Below are positions 1 to 10,769 of a stretch of DNA of 64,000 nt, one piece after another (within the stretch, counting starts at the first letter, position 1; each line of letters starts with the position of its first letter). The position numbers were made by a program, and so were the translations under genes. Source of the DNA: Amaurobius ferox (taxonomy: Eukaryota > Arthropoda > Arachnida > Araneae > Amaurobiidae). The stretch spans positions 48,577,275-48,641,274 of the forward strand of contig OX578146.1 of the NCBI GenBank assembly GCA_951213105.1, written 5' to 3'. Below the pieces are notes generated by a model. It did not search any database, had not been told where the DNA came from, and saw nothing but the letters and a program-made list of their open reading frames with translations.

Positions 1-2
1 AA

Positions 3-1058
3 AAATTTGCTCAATTGTCTGATTTTAAATATCATAAAAAAGTGTATTCAACTAAATATTTTTGCTGTTTGTGCAACAAGTATTTTAACAAAGATAGGGG
101 TTTAAAATTGCACTTTAAACAAATACATTTATATCCCAAATGTATGCAGCGTAAAAATCAGAAATCTAAACTTATACAAAGTAAGCAGTTAAAATCTAAA
201 AAAGCACAATATATGTGTTTAAAATCTAAAAATGCACAACACAAGCAGTTACAATCTAAGTTTGTACAACACAAGCAGTTACAATCTAAGCTTTTACAAC
301 GCAAGCAGTTGCAATCTAAACTTGTACAAGGCAAGCAGTTACAATCTAAACTTGTACAACACAAGCAGTTAAAATCTAAGTTTGTACAACGCAAGCAATT
401 AAAATCTAAGCTTGTACAACGCAAGCAGTTGCAATCTAAGCTTGTACAACGCAAGCAGTTGAAATCTAAACTTATACAAGGCAAGCAGTTACAATCTAAG
501 CTTGTACAACACAAGCAGTTGCAGTCTAAACCTGCACAAGGCAAGCAGTTGCAATCTAAACTTGTACAAGGCAAGCAGTTACAATCTAAACTTGTACAAG
601 GCAAGCAGTTGCAATCTAAACTTGTACAACGTAAGCAGTTACAATCTAAACTTGTACAATCTAAGCTTGTACAATGCAAGCAGTTGCAATCTAAACTTAT
701 ACAAGGCAAGCAGTTACAATCTAAACATGTACAAGGCAAGCAGTTACAATCTAAGCTTGTACAACGCAAGCAGTTACAATCTAAACTTGTACAACGCAAG
801 CAGTTACAATCTAAACTTGTACAACGCAAGCAGCTACAATCTAAACTTGTACCACGCAAGCAGTTACAATCTAAACTTGTACAACGCAAGCAGTTACAAT
901 CTAAGCTCATTCAACACAAGCAGTTAAAATCTAAACTTACAAAACATAGGCAATTAAAATCTGGATCTAAGCTTATTCAGCATAATCTGTCAAAAATGGA
1001 GTTCACACAGTTCAAATCTAAGCTCTTACAAGGTAAGCAATTAAAACTAAACTCATAA
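3..1058 (+). CDS. Partial C2H2 finger protein with ~27 basic decapeptide repeats
   Basis: The frame is open to the window edge and ends at TAA. Counting from base 15, residues 17-38 form one C2H2 finger (C-x2-C-x12-H-x4-H, with CNKYF and LKLHFKQIH). From about residue 45 to the end it is a lysine/glutamine-rich 10-residue repeat of the type KQLQSKLVQR, about 27 copies. One half unit (15 bp) near residue 215 keeps the frame. There is no ATG near the finger (base 15 is TTG), so this is probably the 3' exon of a gene whose start lies to the left. The repeat is highly basic, and a nucleic-acid-binding or structural role is only a guess. A finger followed by this repeat is not a family I recognise. 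It lies on the opposite strand from the other zinc-finger exons here. It may be a real terminal exon or a minisatellite expanded within a decaying ZF exon. Confidence 0.5.
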   Translation, partial: KFAQLSDFKYHKKVYSTKYFCCLCNKYFNKDRGLKLHFKQIHLYPKCMQRKNQKSKLIQSKQLKSKKAQYMCLKSKNAQHKQLQSKFVQHKQLQSKLLQRKQLQSKLVQGKQLQSKLVQHKQLKSKFVQRKQLKSKLVQRKQLQSKLVQRKQLKSKLIQGKQLQSKLVQHKQLQSKPAQGKQLQSKLVQGKQLQSKLVQGKQLQSKLVQRKQLQSKLVQSKLVQCKQLQSKLIQGKQLQSKHVQGKQLQSKLVQRKQLQSKLVQRKQLQSKLVQRKQLQSKLVPRKQLQSKLVQRKQLQSKLIQHKQLKSKLTKHRQLKSGSKLIQHNLSKMEFTQFKSKLLQGKQLKLNS

Positions 1059-1157
1059 GGATCAGCAGTTAATTAAATCCCCAGACATGATAAGCAATTA
1101 AAACTTAAACTCACACAGGACAAACAATTAAAACCTAAACTCATGAAGGATAAGACC
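160..1157 (+). repeat. Coding 30-bp minisatellite with degenerate 3' tail
   Basis: Tandem 30-bp units with core caatctaaacttgtacaa followed by cgcaagcagtta. Units are well conserved from about 240 to 900 and diverge towards both ends. After the stop at 1056-1058, units are still recognisable to about 1157 (aagcaattaaaacttaaactc, then caaacaattaaaacctaaac). The array is therefore longer than the present reading frame. Confidence 0.9.
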
Positions 1158-1160
1158 TAA

Positions 1161-3962
1161 AAAAAAAATGCAAAGTGAAAGAGGTAAGATATTCTGATAT
1201 TCTAGGTAACTATATTTGTACTGAGGCAAGTTCTATATATGACAAGTTGTACATAAGGTACAGCACTGTAAATATATTTAGAAATAATATAAACTCTTGG
1301 TTCACAACAATCAAAATCACACACTAAACTATCAAATCTTATAATTAGTAAGAAATGTCAGAAAAAACTATAATTTTTCCTTCTATAAAATATAAATGCA
1401 TTATTAGATTAGTTATATTAATTAAAACATTTTATTATTTAGCTTTTGATTCTTATTTTGTAGATATTCTAAAAATACAAAATTATAAAATTGATAACTT
1501 TAAATACCAGAGTAATAGAAACAAATCCCACTATAACTTGTACTCTGTTACATTATCATTACTTAATATATCACATTGTAACTTTTTTTTTTCTGTAGAA
1601 TTGTAATAATACTTTAGAAAAAATAACACCTCACCACAAACAATTTTTAAAGCACACATATAATGATATAAAGATATATTTCAAAAGTGCATTTTAATAG
1701 CCTCTTCTTAAAGTCAGAGTGATGTGCCCAATGCCCATGCACAAATGTGAAATGAACATACAAAGAACCAATGAACACAGGAAACTTCAGTTTCTTTCTG
1801 CTCGTTCATGCTTTGTAAGTCATTTCTGTATTTGTGCTTGAGCATTTGCATATACACATTGCTTTATCTGGTATTTGCCCTAAAACATATATTATTTTTA
1901 TAAGAGTAATGCAAAGTGAAAAAGACCCTTTTACAGTGAACATCTGTGGAACATGATACTCTATTCATCATACTTATTTTCTTAGAAACATTAAACTTAA
2001 CACAGTGATAAAACAACATATTTAGGTACGTAGAGGTTAAAAATTTCAGAAAAGGCTTCTAAACATCTTTATTTTGCATAAAACATTTCAAGATCGAAGT
2101 TCAAATTAAACCTCTTAACACATTTTGTAAGTATTATGCCAGAATCCTGCATTGACCATAACAAGGTCAGGTGATCATTGGGGAGAATTTTTTTTTTATA
2201 TAAACAGAAATAGTAATATAAAGTAATGATAAACGAGAAAGTAGATTATTCAAATATGGCATTGAACATTTAAAGAAGTAAGGAATTTTACAGTCCAGGA
2301 TCCCTTAAACTGTAATTTTTGTTATTTAAATGGTTTATATTGATACCATACTCTGCCAACTTTCCCGGTTTTATCTGGAGACTCCCAATTTTTCTTTCTG
2401 TTTTGCCAATTTTCAGCTGCCTTTCTTTCAAGACTGAGATAGTTAAAAAGTACCCCTTTGCATCCGCTTCCATCTTCTAGTTATTCCACATTAGAGCAAT
2501 AAAACTTTCCTTTTCTATAGCGAGTAAGAATAAATAAATATTTTACTAAATGAAATAATTTTCACAAAGTGTGATTGTGCAATTCCGTTTGCATACCCGG
2601 GCATTTCTGGGAGTTACGAGAGTCAGGGTATTCTTATTTCAGTTTTATTTGTTGAGAAATTGTGCTTACTATATTTAGATTGAATATAGCTGTCAGGAAT
2701 ATACTTTGCATCACCATTCGAAAATCTCCCAATTTTTTATATTTGGAAGTTATCACGTATGTGATACTTTAAAAATTTGGGTATTGTGAATTTCACAAGG
2801 ATATAACATAAGAAACCTTTGCTTATCATTATCGACATATTAAATGTACATCATTTTAAAATTGCATAATATTTGATACAGTTAAATTGAATGCCAATTG
2901 CTAAACAAACAATAAATATACTGTCTAGAATTTTGTATAAATAAGTCATTCTCACAATTTCTGTATGTAATTTTAATTACTTTAAAATTAACCTTATTTA
3001 CACATGAATTAAAGATGGGTTTACTTTAATGACACACATAATTCATAGACATGTTTTTAAATATGTAATAGGCTATTTAAAAATAAGACATGCTATTTTT
3101 CAGACATACTTACTTTAAAAATACATATATTTCTATAGTTACTGGTAAGTGTACCTTGTACTCAAAAATGACCCATGTGTTAAATTTACATGTAATCATA
3201 AAAACAGCCAACATGCTCCAATGTGTCTGTACTGTCAAATTAATTCTCATATGCATAAAATGATTAGAGCACCCAAATGAAGTTTAATGAAATAATTTAT
3301 AACATGTTAGTTTGGAACAATTCTTGAGATGTATCTTTTAAAGGTGAAATATACATTCACCAACAGCTGTGTGTATTCATCCATCATATGTGTGTATTTT
3401 CTACTCTAGCAATTGTAAATAAATAAATATTTTTCGAGTCTAGTAATAAAAATAATCAAAAGTTTGTATTTTTATGTTCTACGAAAATTTTTTTGCATTA
3501 GTTAGAATCTCATGTAATGTATTGCTTGTTGATATCTTTTGATAATTGAAATGAAAGTTAATTTTTGCAATAAATTTTTATGTATCTCAAAATTGCTGTT
3601 TGATTATTGAAGTTTTGTGTTTAAAATTAAATTCATACAGCTGCATCTATTTATTTCAAATCTTTTATCCTCAGAAGGGGGTCTACCTCCCCCCCCCCTC
3701 ATGATAAAAATATTCAAATTTCAATAGTGACAAAATTTAATCTAAAATGTCATCCAGATTTTACATGAACTTTTTTTTTTTTAATTTTTTTAATAAATTA
3801 CTTCATTTCATATATCAACATTATGTAGTCAGAATCAACTAATTATAAAATAGATCTAATATTATGCATTAACTATTGCTAGAATTTTAAATTAGTAGCT
3901 TCATTACTAGTTAATGGTTATATTAGCATCAATTGCAATTATTACATATTAATAATTATGTA
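1161..3962. other. AT-rich non-coding stretch
   Basis: No gene recognised. It holds a C-run near 3690 and long T-runs near 3770-3790. Around 2345-2400 the phrase ctgccaactttcccgg with gactcccaattttt resembles the internal accaactctactg and gattcccgattttt of the element at 36523-38176, so a decayed relative of that element may lie here. Confidence 0.5.
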
Positions 3963-4358
3963 TACACTTATCCTCCGATTTAGACGGCACTTGTTTTTCA
4001 CGATTTCGCTTTTACACGGTTTATAAATTAACAGATTTCAAAAAATTGATAAAAATGTATATTCCGCTCCATATACGCCTATACAAAGATTTGATGACAT
4101 TTTTGAATTTTATTCCTTTGGTAACACTGATGAAAACAACAAGGGATTCCTGGTGTTGTAAAATATATACATTTAGGGGAATCCCCGTATGTACTTCACA
4201 ACAGTAAAGCTATCTGGTTCATGCAAGTACATAGTGCAGAAACATTTTAGCAGCAAAGCTTATATTATTGTGCGTTTATCTTTTGAACTGGTAAGTTTTC
4301 AACATTTATAGTTTTTCTTGCATATTTATAGTTTGCGTAAATTTGTTAAGGTTCTATA

Positions 4359-5695
4359 ATGTCAAAGGATTTGAAGAAAAATCAAATGAAAAGAAAAGTT
4401 ATTTCTTTAGAAACTAAAATTCAAATATTAGACCGTCTACGTAATAGAGAAAGAGTAACGGATGTTGCTGAAATCATTGCAGCTAACTCCTACACTTCTG
4501 ATCAGGTTTTCAATGCTGACGAGTCCGGATTATTCTGGAAAAAAATGCCGGAAAGAACCTTTATAGCCAAAGCTCACAAATCAGCTAGTAGTCATAAAGT
4601 AGCGAAAAGTCGTATAACAGTTCTTTTCTGTTGCAATGCTTCTGGCGATTATATGATGAAACCATTGGGGATTAGCAAATCAAAATCACCACGATCATTC
4701 AAAGGAATAAATATCAGAAACCTTCCTGTCTATTAGATGGCTAATAGAAAAGCATGGGTCACTGCCATAGCTTTCAATGAATGGTTCCATAACTTCTTTG
4801 TTCCAGAAGTAAAAAATTATTTAACTAAAAAGGGATTGACTTTTAAGGCTCTTCTATTAATTGATAATGCACCAGGTCATCCTCCAGATTTACAACACGA
4901 AAATGTAAAAGTTGTTTTTTTACCAAAGAATACAACTTCCTTATTACAGCCGTTAGATCAAGGAATAATTTCGACTTTTAAAGCACTGTACATCAAGTGA
5001 ACTTTCAGGTATATCTTAGAACAAATGGAGAATGATGAATCTCTTACACTGATGGATGTGTGGAAGAAATTTACAATTTTAGATTGTGTTAAGCATGTTG
5101 GACTGTCATACACTCAGATCAAACAATCAACGACTGCTGGAAAGCAATATGGCCGGATGTTGTTGAAAGTGGAAATGATAAATCACCAATAGAAGCTGAA
5201 TATTCTCAGATCACTGAGTTGACCCATACTATAGGAGGAGAAGGTATTGAAGATTTAGCTCAGGCAGATATTGAAGAAATAATGGCTGGTGAAGAATTGA
5301 ATGAAAATGATTTAATTAACATAATTCGTGAAACAAATAAACATGATGAAAACAATTATTCTGATGAAGAGCAATCTGAACCAGTTGTGTTCAGAACAAG
5401 AATCATAAGCGTAGGACTTGATTTGGGAAGAAAATTGGGCAACCATTTCTTACAATATGACACAAATGTTGATCGAGATCTCCGATTCCAGCGAGACCTT
5501 CGTAAATGCTTAAATCAATATGAAAAGGTCTATAAAGATTTAGCAAAAAAACCTACGCAATTGTTAATTACCGATTTCATGACAAAGTCTTGTCAACCCG
5601 AGATCTTGCCAATTCGTCAACCATTGAGCCAGAATCGCATCAAGAAAGCTCAAGTGATGAAAGTGACATCATACCTATCAGAAAGAAAAGACTGA
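4359..5695 (+). pseudogene. Tigger/pogo transposase pseudogene
   Basis: The frame opens at ATG 4359 with a CENP-B/pogo-type N-terminal helix-turn-helix (KRKVISLETKIQILDRL). It then jumps directly to the DDE core at NADESGLFWKK, so the second DNA-binding region found in intact relatives has been lost by internal deletion. DDE residues are visible: D in NADESG, D in LLIDNAPGHP (about 4860) and D in LLQPLDQG (about 4945). Breaks are an in-frame TAG at 4734-4736, TGA at 4998-5000, and a frameshift near 5130 before the acidic C-terminal tail (5219-5695). It cannot encode a working enzyme. Relatives derived from such elements are the TIGD/jerky proteins, but nothing suggests domestication here. Confidence 0.85.
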
Positions 5696-5788
5696 TAGTA
5701 CATGAAAATGATGACAGTGATTAAACTTATAATTAATTTTTAAGGGTCTTTTTGTTCATTGTTCCTAATGAAAAATAAATTAAATGTT

Positions 5789-6001
5789 GTTGTGTCCCTA
5801 ACATTACATTTAAGGAAGAATGTGTGCACTGCTTCTGTTTAGTCTAATGACCCGGGGCACCCGAAGGTAGAAGTCTGACTTCTGCCCCAAATAAGACATC
5901 ACAACATCCATGCCCGCAGGCGGGACTCGAACCCGCAATCTGGCAGCCGAGCCATCACGAGGAAACGCCTGCCTCTTTGACCGCTCGGCCACCACATTGG
6001 C
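5789..6001 (-). mobile_element. tRNA-headed SINE nested in the Tigger element
   Basis: On the minus strand the first 80 bases form a tRNA-Leu/Ser-like head: box A TGGCCGAGCGG and box B GGGTTCGAGTCCC, with a long variable region. It is flanked by a 12-bp direct repeat, aaattaaatgtt (5777-5788 and 6002-6013), the signature of target-primed insertion. The acceptor-stem halves do not pair and the transcript runs on into a GGCATGGATGTT body, so this is a SINE rather than a working tRNA gene. It shares head and body start with the SINE at 6262-6491. Confidence 0.82.
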
Positions 6002-6261
6002 AAATTAAATGTTATATTACTACATTCATATGTTTGTTGTTTTATAAACTAAGTATAATTTTAAGTCTTCTAAGATGTCTTACTTTTGTTTTACTTAAAT
6101 AAATGACTGAATCATGCACATTTTGGGGTTATTTTCGTTTTACACGATTTTAGTTAGCAAAATCCAAGATTTCAATTTACACGGTTTTGTGCAGAACCTA
6201 TCTTCCATGTAAATCGGGGGACAGATGTAGTATCTATATGAATTTACAATCAACTATTAGC

Positions 6262-6491
6262 CGACGTGGTTGTTGAGTGGTCAAGGCAAGCGTTTCCGTA
6301 GCAATCGCTCGACCGCCACGTTGTGGGTTCGAGACCCACGTAAGGCATGGATGTTTGTATTGTGGGCGCAATGTGATCCACCCCCTTCTGGTGCGCCTGG
6401 GCAACGCCAATGGATGGCTAAATGGTTCACACTCTGGCTGCTGTAATAAAGGCGAATGACGAAGGTCAAGTGCCTGGCCATTTGAAAAAAA
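6262..6491 (+). mobile_element. tRNA-headed SINE with 14-bp target duplication
   Basis: Flanked by aatcaactattagc at 6248-6261 and 6492-6505. The head is tRNA-like with box A region GTTGTTGAGTGGTC and box B GGGTTCGAGACC. The body is GGCATGGATGTTTGTATTGTGG and onward, ending in a short A-run. Same family as the nested copy at 5789-6001. The perfect TSD suggests a fairly young insertion. Apparent small ORFs across it are not genes. Confidence 0.88.
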
Positions 6492-6505
6492 AATCAACTA
6501 TTAGC

Positions 6506-7280
6506 TTACATATATACCTATATTATTAACTGTTTGGAAAAAATTTATGTATATATGGATTGAAATATGTAATTATTAATATAGAGATGATTAATTAGCT
6601 TTGTAGTACATAGACACAATAATAGTAGCCCCTAATAATAAAAAAAGTACTGTATTTTGTTATAATTAAAAAAAAAAATTGAGAGCAATATATTTTGCAC
6701 AAAAATATAATATTTTAGTGTTTTCCAAAAAAAGACTTCATAGTAACCCCCCTCTTTAAACACTGTTGAGCCCTGTTGAGTTTTATTTTAGACCCTCTGG
6801 GATTTCATTTCTAGCTATAACCCTGAATTCTTGGAAGCCAACAATTTTCATTAAGGCAGCATTAGAGAATTTTAACCAGTAGTGAGCTGCTGAAATTTTA
6901 ACTAGTACATTTGGTTGCCATATGTTGGAAGCTAATATGACAGTAAGCATGATACATATGGACATTTATTGCACACGTATAAATTTCAGTATTGGAGTTA
7001 AAATTTATTTTTTATATTCTTAAACATGTTTCATAATTGATTATTCTGTAAACTTAGCTTACAATTTAACTAGTATTCACCTTGAAAATTTTAAACAACC
7101 AGTATGTTGTGTGTGTCTCCAGCTTGCCCTTGTTTCTAACCTTTTCCAAATAAAATGATAAATTGAATTTTGCCTCGCTACACTGTTGGGGCAATAAAAT
7201 TTTCTCTAAATGTATTTGCAAAATAAAACATTGCTCAAGGCTGGGAAAATCAAATATTTTTCAAATACAATATATATATA
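6506..7280. other. AT-rich non-coding stretch
   Basis: No gene, RNA gene or repeat structure recognised apart from short A-runs and a TA run at its right end. Confidence 0.5.
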
Positions 7281-7282
7281 TA

Positions 7283-8203
7283 CACAAGGTGTCCCAAAAA
7301 CATAGACCTCCGCTTTTATTCCTTAAATATTGATCTTAGACATATAATAAATTACAAAGTTGTGTAGAAAAAGGTACAGAATTTTATGAAATCTATAAAA
7401 CTTTTCAGGGGATTAAATTTGAAGAAATACAAAATTTAAATTTTTATACGGCCTTTGTACAAAAACATTTCCAATGAATAAAATGTGCCCCATACACTAA
7501 TAAGTTGATGTACAAAATTTCAATATTTTATCATAAAAAGTCCCAGAGATATGTTTAAACAAAATTGGTGAGGGATTGGTCACAAATTAAAATGTAACTT
7601 TTTTACAGCAAGAGTGCAAATTACTCAACACAGAAATGCATCATAGGCAAATAATATCTAATATCTGCCTCTTATCTTTAATCGATCTTTGGCATGGATG
7701 GAAATCATTTAGAACAAGCTTTGTAATCTTTGTGTAAAGTTATTATTTCTACACATTGTAGATACTTTGTACCAATGAATAGCAAAATTATTATTTATTT
7801 ATGTAATCATTGTTTTCTTTCGTAATTTGTGTATGACTCCTAGAACGCGGTCTGCAGACACGATTTTTCCCCTTTGAGAACACATGCTGATGCATCGAAA
7901 AGTGGTTTAAGTCAGTATTTTTGTCTTTTCATATCTCTGGGACTTTTTATGATAAAATGCTGAAATTTTGTACATCACCTATTAATATATGGGGCATATT
8001 TTACTCATTGGAAATGTTTTTGTACGGGGCCGTATAAAAATTTAAATTTTGTATTTCTTAAAATTTAATTCCCTTGAAAATTTTAATCGATTTCATAAAA
8101 CTCTGTACCTTTTCTTACGCAACTTTGTAATTTATTTTATATGTCTTATTTAGATCAATGTTTAAGGAATAAAAGCTGAGGTCAATATTTTGGGGTCACC
8201 CTG
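7283..8203 (-). mobile_element. MITE derived from the 53-kb DUF4817-type transposon
   Basis: It is flanked by TA (7281-7282 and 8204-8205). Inverted repeats of roughly 270 bp begin aaggtgtcccaaaaacat on the left and end ggggtcaccctg on the right. Both arms match the ends of the full element at 53253-56297. The middle (about 7680-7900) matches 53540-53760 in reverse complement, so this is an internal-deletion derivative lying in the opposite orientation. It has no transposase frame. Confidence 0.85.
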
Positions 8204-8205
8204 TA

Positions 8206-10737
8206 TCTTAAATAATAGACAATGTCTGTGTGTCTGTCTTATACACTATACGTTCAGCGACCGTACGTCGGAGAGCTACGAAATTTGGCAATCGGAGACC
8301 CAGTGGGGGGACACGTGAAAACCGATTATTAAAATTTGAATTATTTTTTTAGTTATTTAATGTTTTATGCAATTTCAACCGTTTTTTGCCCTTTTTTCTC
8401 CACAATTTAGACGTTGTAGAAAAAAACAAATTACACCATAGGAAAGAGCAGACAATTGGGAGTAAAAATATATCAATTTCAATTTCTAATAGTTTTTAAA
8501 GATTTTAAAACAAAAGTCACTTTTGGCTCAAAAAAATTATTTTTGGTTTTTAAATTCTCGCATAGTGAAAAGTACTCATAATTTCGACTAATAATTTACA
8601 TTTTTAGAAAGGTCAAAGATCTGGCATTCTTACAAGTCCAATCTGGTCCAGAAATAATGAAAATTGCCCTCAGGACCGCAATTTTAAAGACGTCATGATT
8701 TTAAATTTCTCGGCAATCCGCTCAGTCCTTCAACGGCATCCCCCCCTCCATCCGCAGTAGTTTCTTCCCCGTCTCCATGGAAACCGCACTTTCGGTTTTA
8801 AATGAATTAAGAGCCTAGCACAAGTGTTGTATACATTGGGCGAAATTATTATATTTATATGATATTTTAAATAATTTAAGTGGTTGAATTATGGTGGTTT
8901 GAATTGTGGTGATGTATTTGAAATTATTATATTTATGGATTGGTGGAACGATATGGACGATTTTTTTATTTTAAATGGATATTTTAATTTATGGATATTT
9001 TAAATTGATATTTTAAATGATGGAACGAGGATGGTGGAATTAAGAGCTTAGCATATGGTCATTATAAAATTTGAATTAGCGCGCGAGAATTGCACTCGGT
9101 ATGCCTGGGTTCAATTCCCGTCACTGACGAGGAGTACGATCATGTTAAACATATGGGTCGATAAGTCCTTCCGAGAGGTTGGTGGTAGGGGAAGGAGGGT
9201 ACGGTCCTTGTGGATGCCTCCCCCACTGGGTTCCGGTCCAAATTAGGTGAATAAAAAAAAAAATTATGGAGATTGTCGAAGAGGGCACGGTAGGCCCAGG
9301 TTCGATTCCCGCCACTGCCAAAACTGCTGCCGTGTTCATGCGGAATATGATCACGTTAAACATGTGGGACCGTAAGTCCTTCCGAGAGGTTGGTAGTAGG
9401 GGAAGGAGGGTACGGTCCCTGTGGATGCTTCCTCCACTGGGTTCCGGTCTAAATTGGGATATTTTAATTATGGATATTTTAATTTTATGGATATTTTAAA
9501 TGATGGAATGATTGAACGAGAATGATGGAATTAAGAGCTTAGCTGATGGTCATTATAAAATTTAAATTAGCGTGCGAGAATTGCACTCGGTAGGCCAGGG
9601 TTCGATTCCCGCCATTGACGCGGAGTACGATCACGTTAAGCATATGGGTCCGTAAGTCCTTCCGAGAGGTTGGTAGTAGGGGAAGAAGGGTACGGTCCCT
9701 GTGGATGCCTCCCCCACTGGGTTCCGGTCTAAATTGGGTGAATAAAAAGAAAGTTATGGAGATTGGTGCGGTTGCCCAGTGGTTAGCGTGCAGGAATTTC
9801 ACTCGGTAGGCGCGGGTTCGATTCCTGCCACTGCTAAAACTGCTGCAGTGTTCACGCAAAGTACGATCTCGTTAAACATGTGGGTCCATAAGTCCTTCCG
9901 AGAGGTTGGTGGTAGGGGAAGGAGGGTACAGTCCCTGTGGATGCCTTCCCCACTGGGTTCCTGGCCGTCCAAACAGTTACCTTACACCTTTCTGGTCCGG
10001 CCATCCAAATTGCTACTCTAAGTCCACGGACGAGTCGGATGGTCTGGGCTTTCGACACCTTTCTGGTATGGATATTTCAATTTATAGATATTTTAAATGG
10101 ATATTTTAATTTTATGTAAATTTTAAATGATTGAACGAGGATGATGGAATTAAGAGCTTAGCATATGGCCATTATAAAATTTAAATTAGCGTGCGAGAAT
10201 TGCACTCGGTAGGCCCGGGTTTGATTTCCGCCACTGACGTGGAGTGCAATCATGTTAAATATATGGGTCTGTAAGTCCTTCTGAGAGGTTGGTGGTAAGG
10301 GAAGGAGGGTACGATCCCTGTGGATGCCTCCCCCACTGGGTTCCGGTCTAAATTGGGTGAATAAAAAGAAAGTTATGGAGATTGTCGTGGAGGGTGCGGT
10401 AGCCCAGTGGTTAGCGTGCGGGAATTTCACTCTGTAGGCCCGGGTTCGATTCCCGCCACTGCCAAAACTGCTGCCGTGTTCACGTGGAGTACGATCACGT
10501 TAAACATATGGGACTGTAAGTCCTTCCGAGAGGTTGGTGGTAGGGGAAGGAGGGTACGGTCCCTGTGGATGCCTCCCCCACTGCGTTCCGGTCTAAATTG
10601 GGTGGCACTTCCTGGCCGTCCACACAGTTACCTTACACCTTTCTGGTAGGTCGCGCCAACGAGTTTGCCACGGTCGGAATTTGCCATGGTCAGAATTTTC
10701 AAGGGTAGCGAACAGGCTGGTCGCCAAAGGCGGTTAG
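8206..10737 (+). mobile_element. Non-autonomous Helitron carrying a SINE-derived array
   Basis: The 5' end is TCTTAAATAATA followed by caatgtctgtgtgtctgtc. The 3' end is a small hairpin (cgcc-aaa-ggcg) directly before gTTAG, followed by T; there is no TSD or TIR. A second copy with the same two ends is at 58218-59885, which has the canonical CTAG|T end. The first ~550 bp match that copy closely; the rest is SINE-derived tandem cassettes. No Rep/helicase frame is present, so it would depend on an autonomous Helitron elsewhere. It sits immediately against the TA of the MITE to its left. Confidence 0.85.
9060..10670 (+). repeat. Three tandem pairs of SINE-derived cassettes inside the Helitron
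   Basis: tRNA-type B boxes (ggttcgattcc or close variants) occur near 9110, 9300, 9600, 9815, 10213 and 10438. They alternate between a cassette whose tRNA head is truncated (preceded by attataaaatttaaattagcg) and one whose head is mostly complete (tagcccagtggttagcgtg). Each is followed by a body with taagtccttccgagaggttgg and ggttccggtctaaattgggt. Three A/B pairs repeat at roughly 490-620-bp spacing. The same body occurs in the independently inserted SINE at 41581-41858. Small ORFs across the array are repeat artefacts. Confidence 0.85.

Positions 10738-10766
<29 letters not shown>
10738..10766. repeat. (TA)n microsatellite
   Basis: Uninterrupted TA dinucleotides immediately after the Helitron 3' end; the Helitron's T insertion base is the first base of the run. 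Confidence 0.9.

Positions 10767-10769
<3 letters not shown>

Larger units (their letters stand above)
3965..6227 (+). mobile_element. Tigger/pogo-like DNA transposon, dead
   Basis: It is flanked by TA (3963-3964 and 6228-6229). The imperfect terminal inverted repeats read cacttatcctccgattta on the left and, reverse-complemented, catctgtcccccgattta on the right. Subterminal copies of tttacacggtt occur near both ends (about 4013 and 6176). It encloses a broken pogo-family transposase frame and a SINE inserted later at 5789-6001. TA duplication, TIRs and transposase together place it in the Tc1/mariner superfamily, pogo/Tigger branch. Confidence 0.88.

Noticed and set aside
158..910. Minus-strand 250-residue Cys-rich ORF (SLDCNCLRCT repeats)
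   Set aside because: It is the antisense of the 30-bp coding minisatellite. A 30-bp unit without stops in a frame opens that frame throughout, and the plus-strand frame carries a finger domain while this one has none. The same applies to the plus-strand ORF at 502-927.
5905..6000. Functional tRNA-Leu/Ser gene on the minus strand
   Set aside because: Box A and box B are good, but the acceptor-stem halves do not pair and the element has a 12-bp target duplication and a SINE body.
9055..10649. Many 60-106-residue ORFs with PPLGSGLNW or SFREVGGRGRR motifs on both strands
   Set aside because: They are translations of repeated SINE-derived cassettes; similar peptides appear because the DNA is repeated, not because a protein is conserved.
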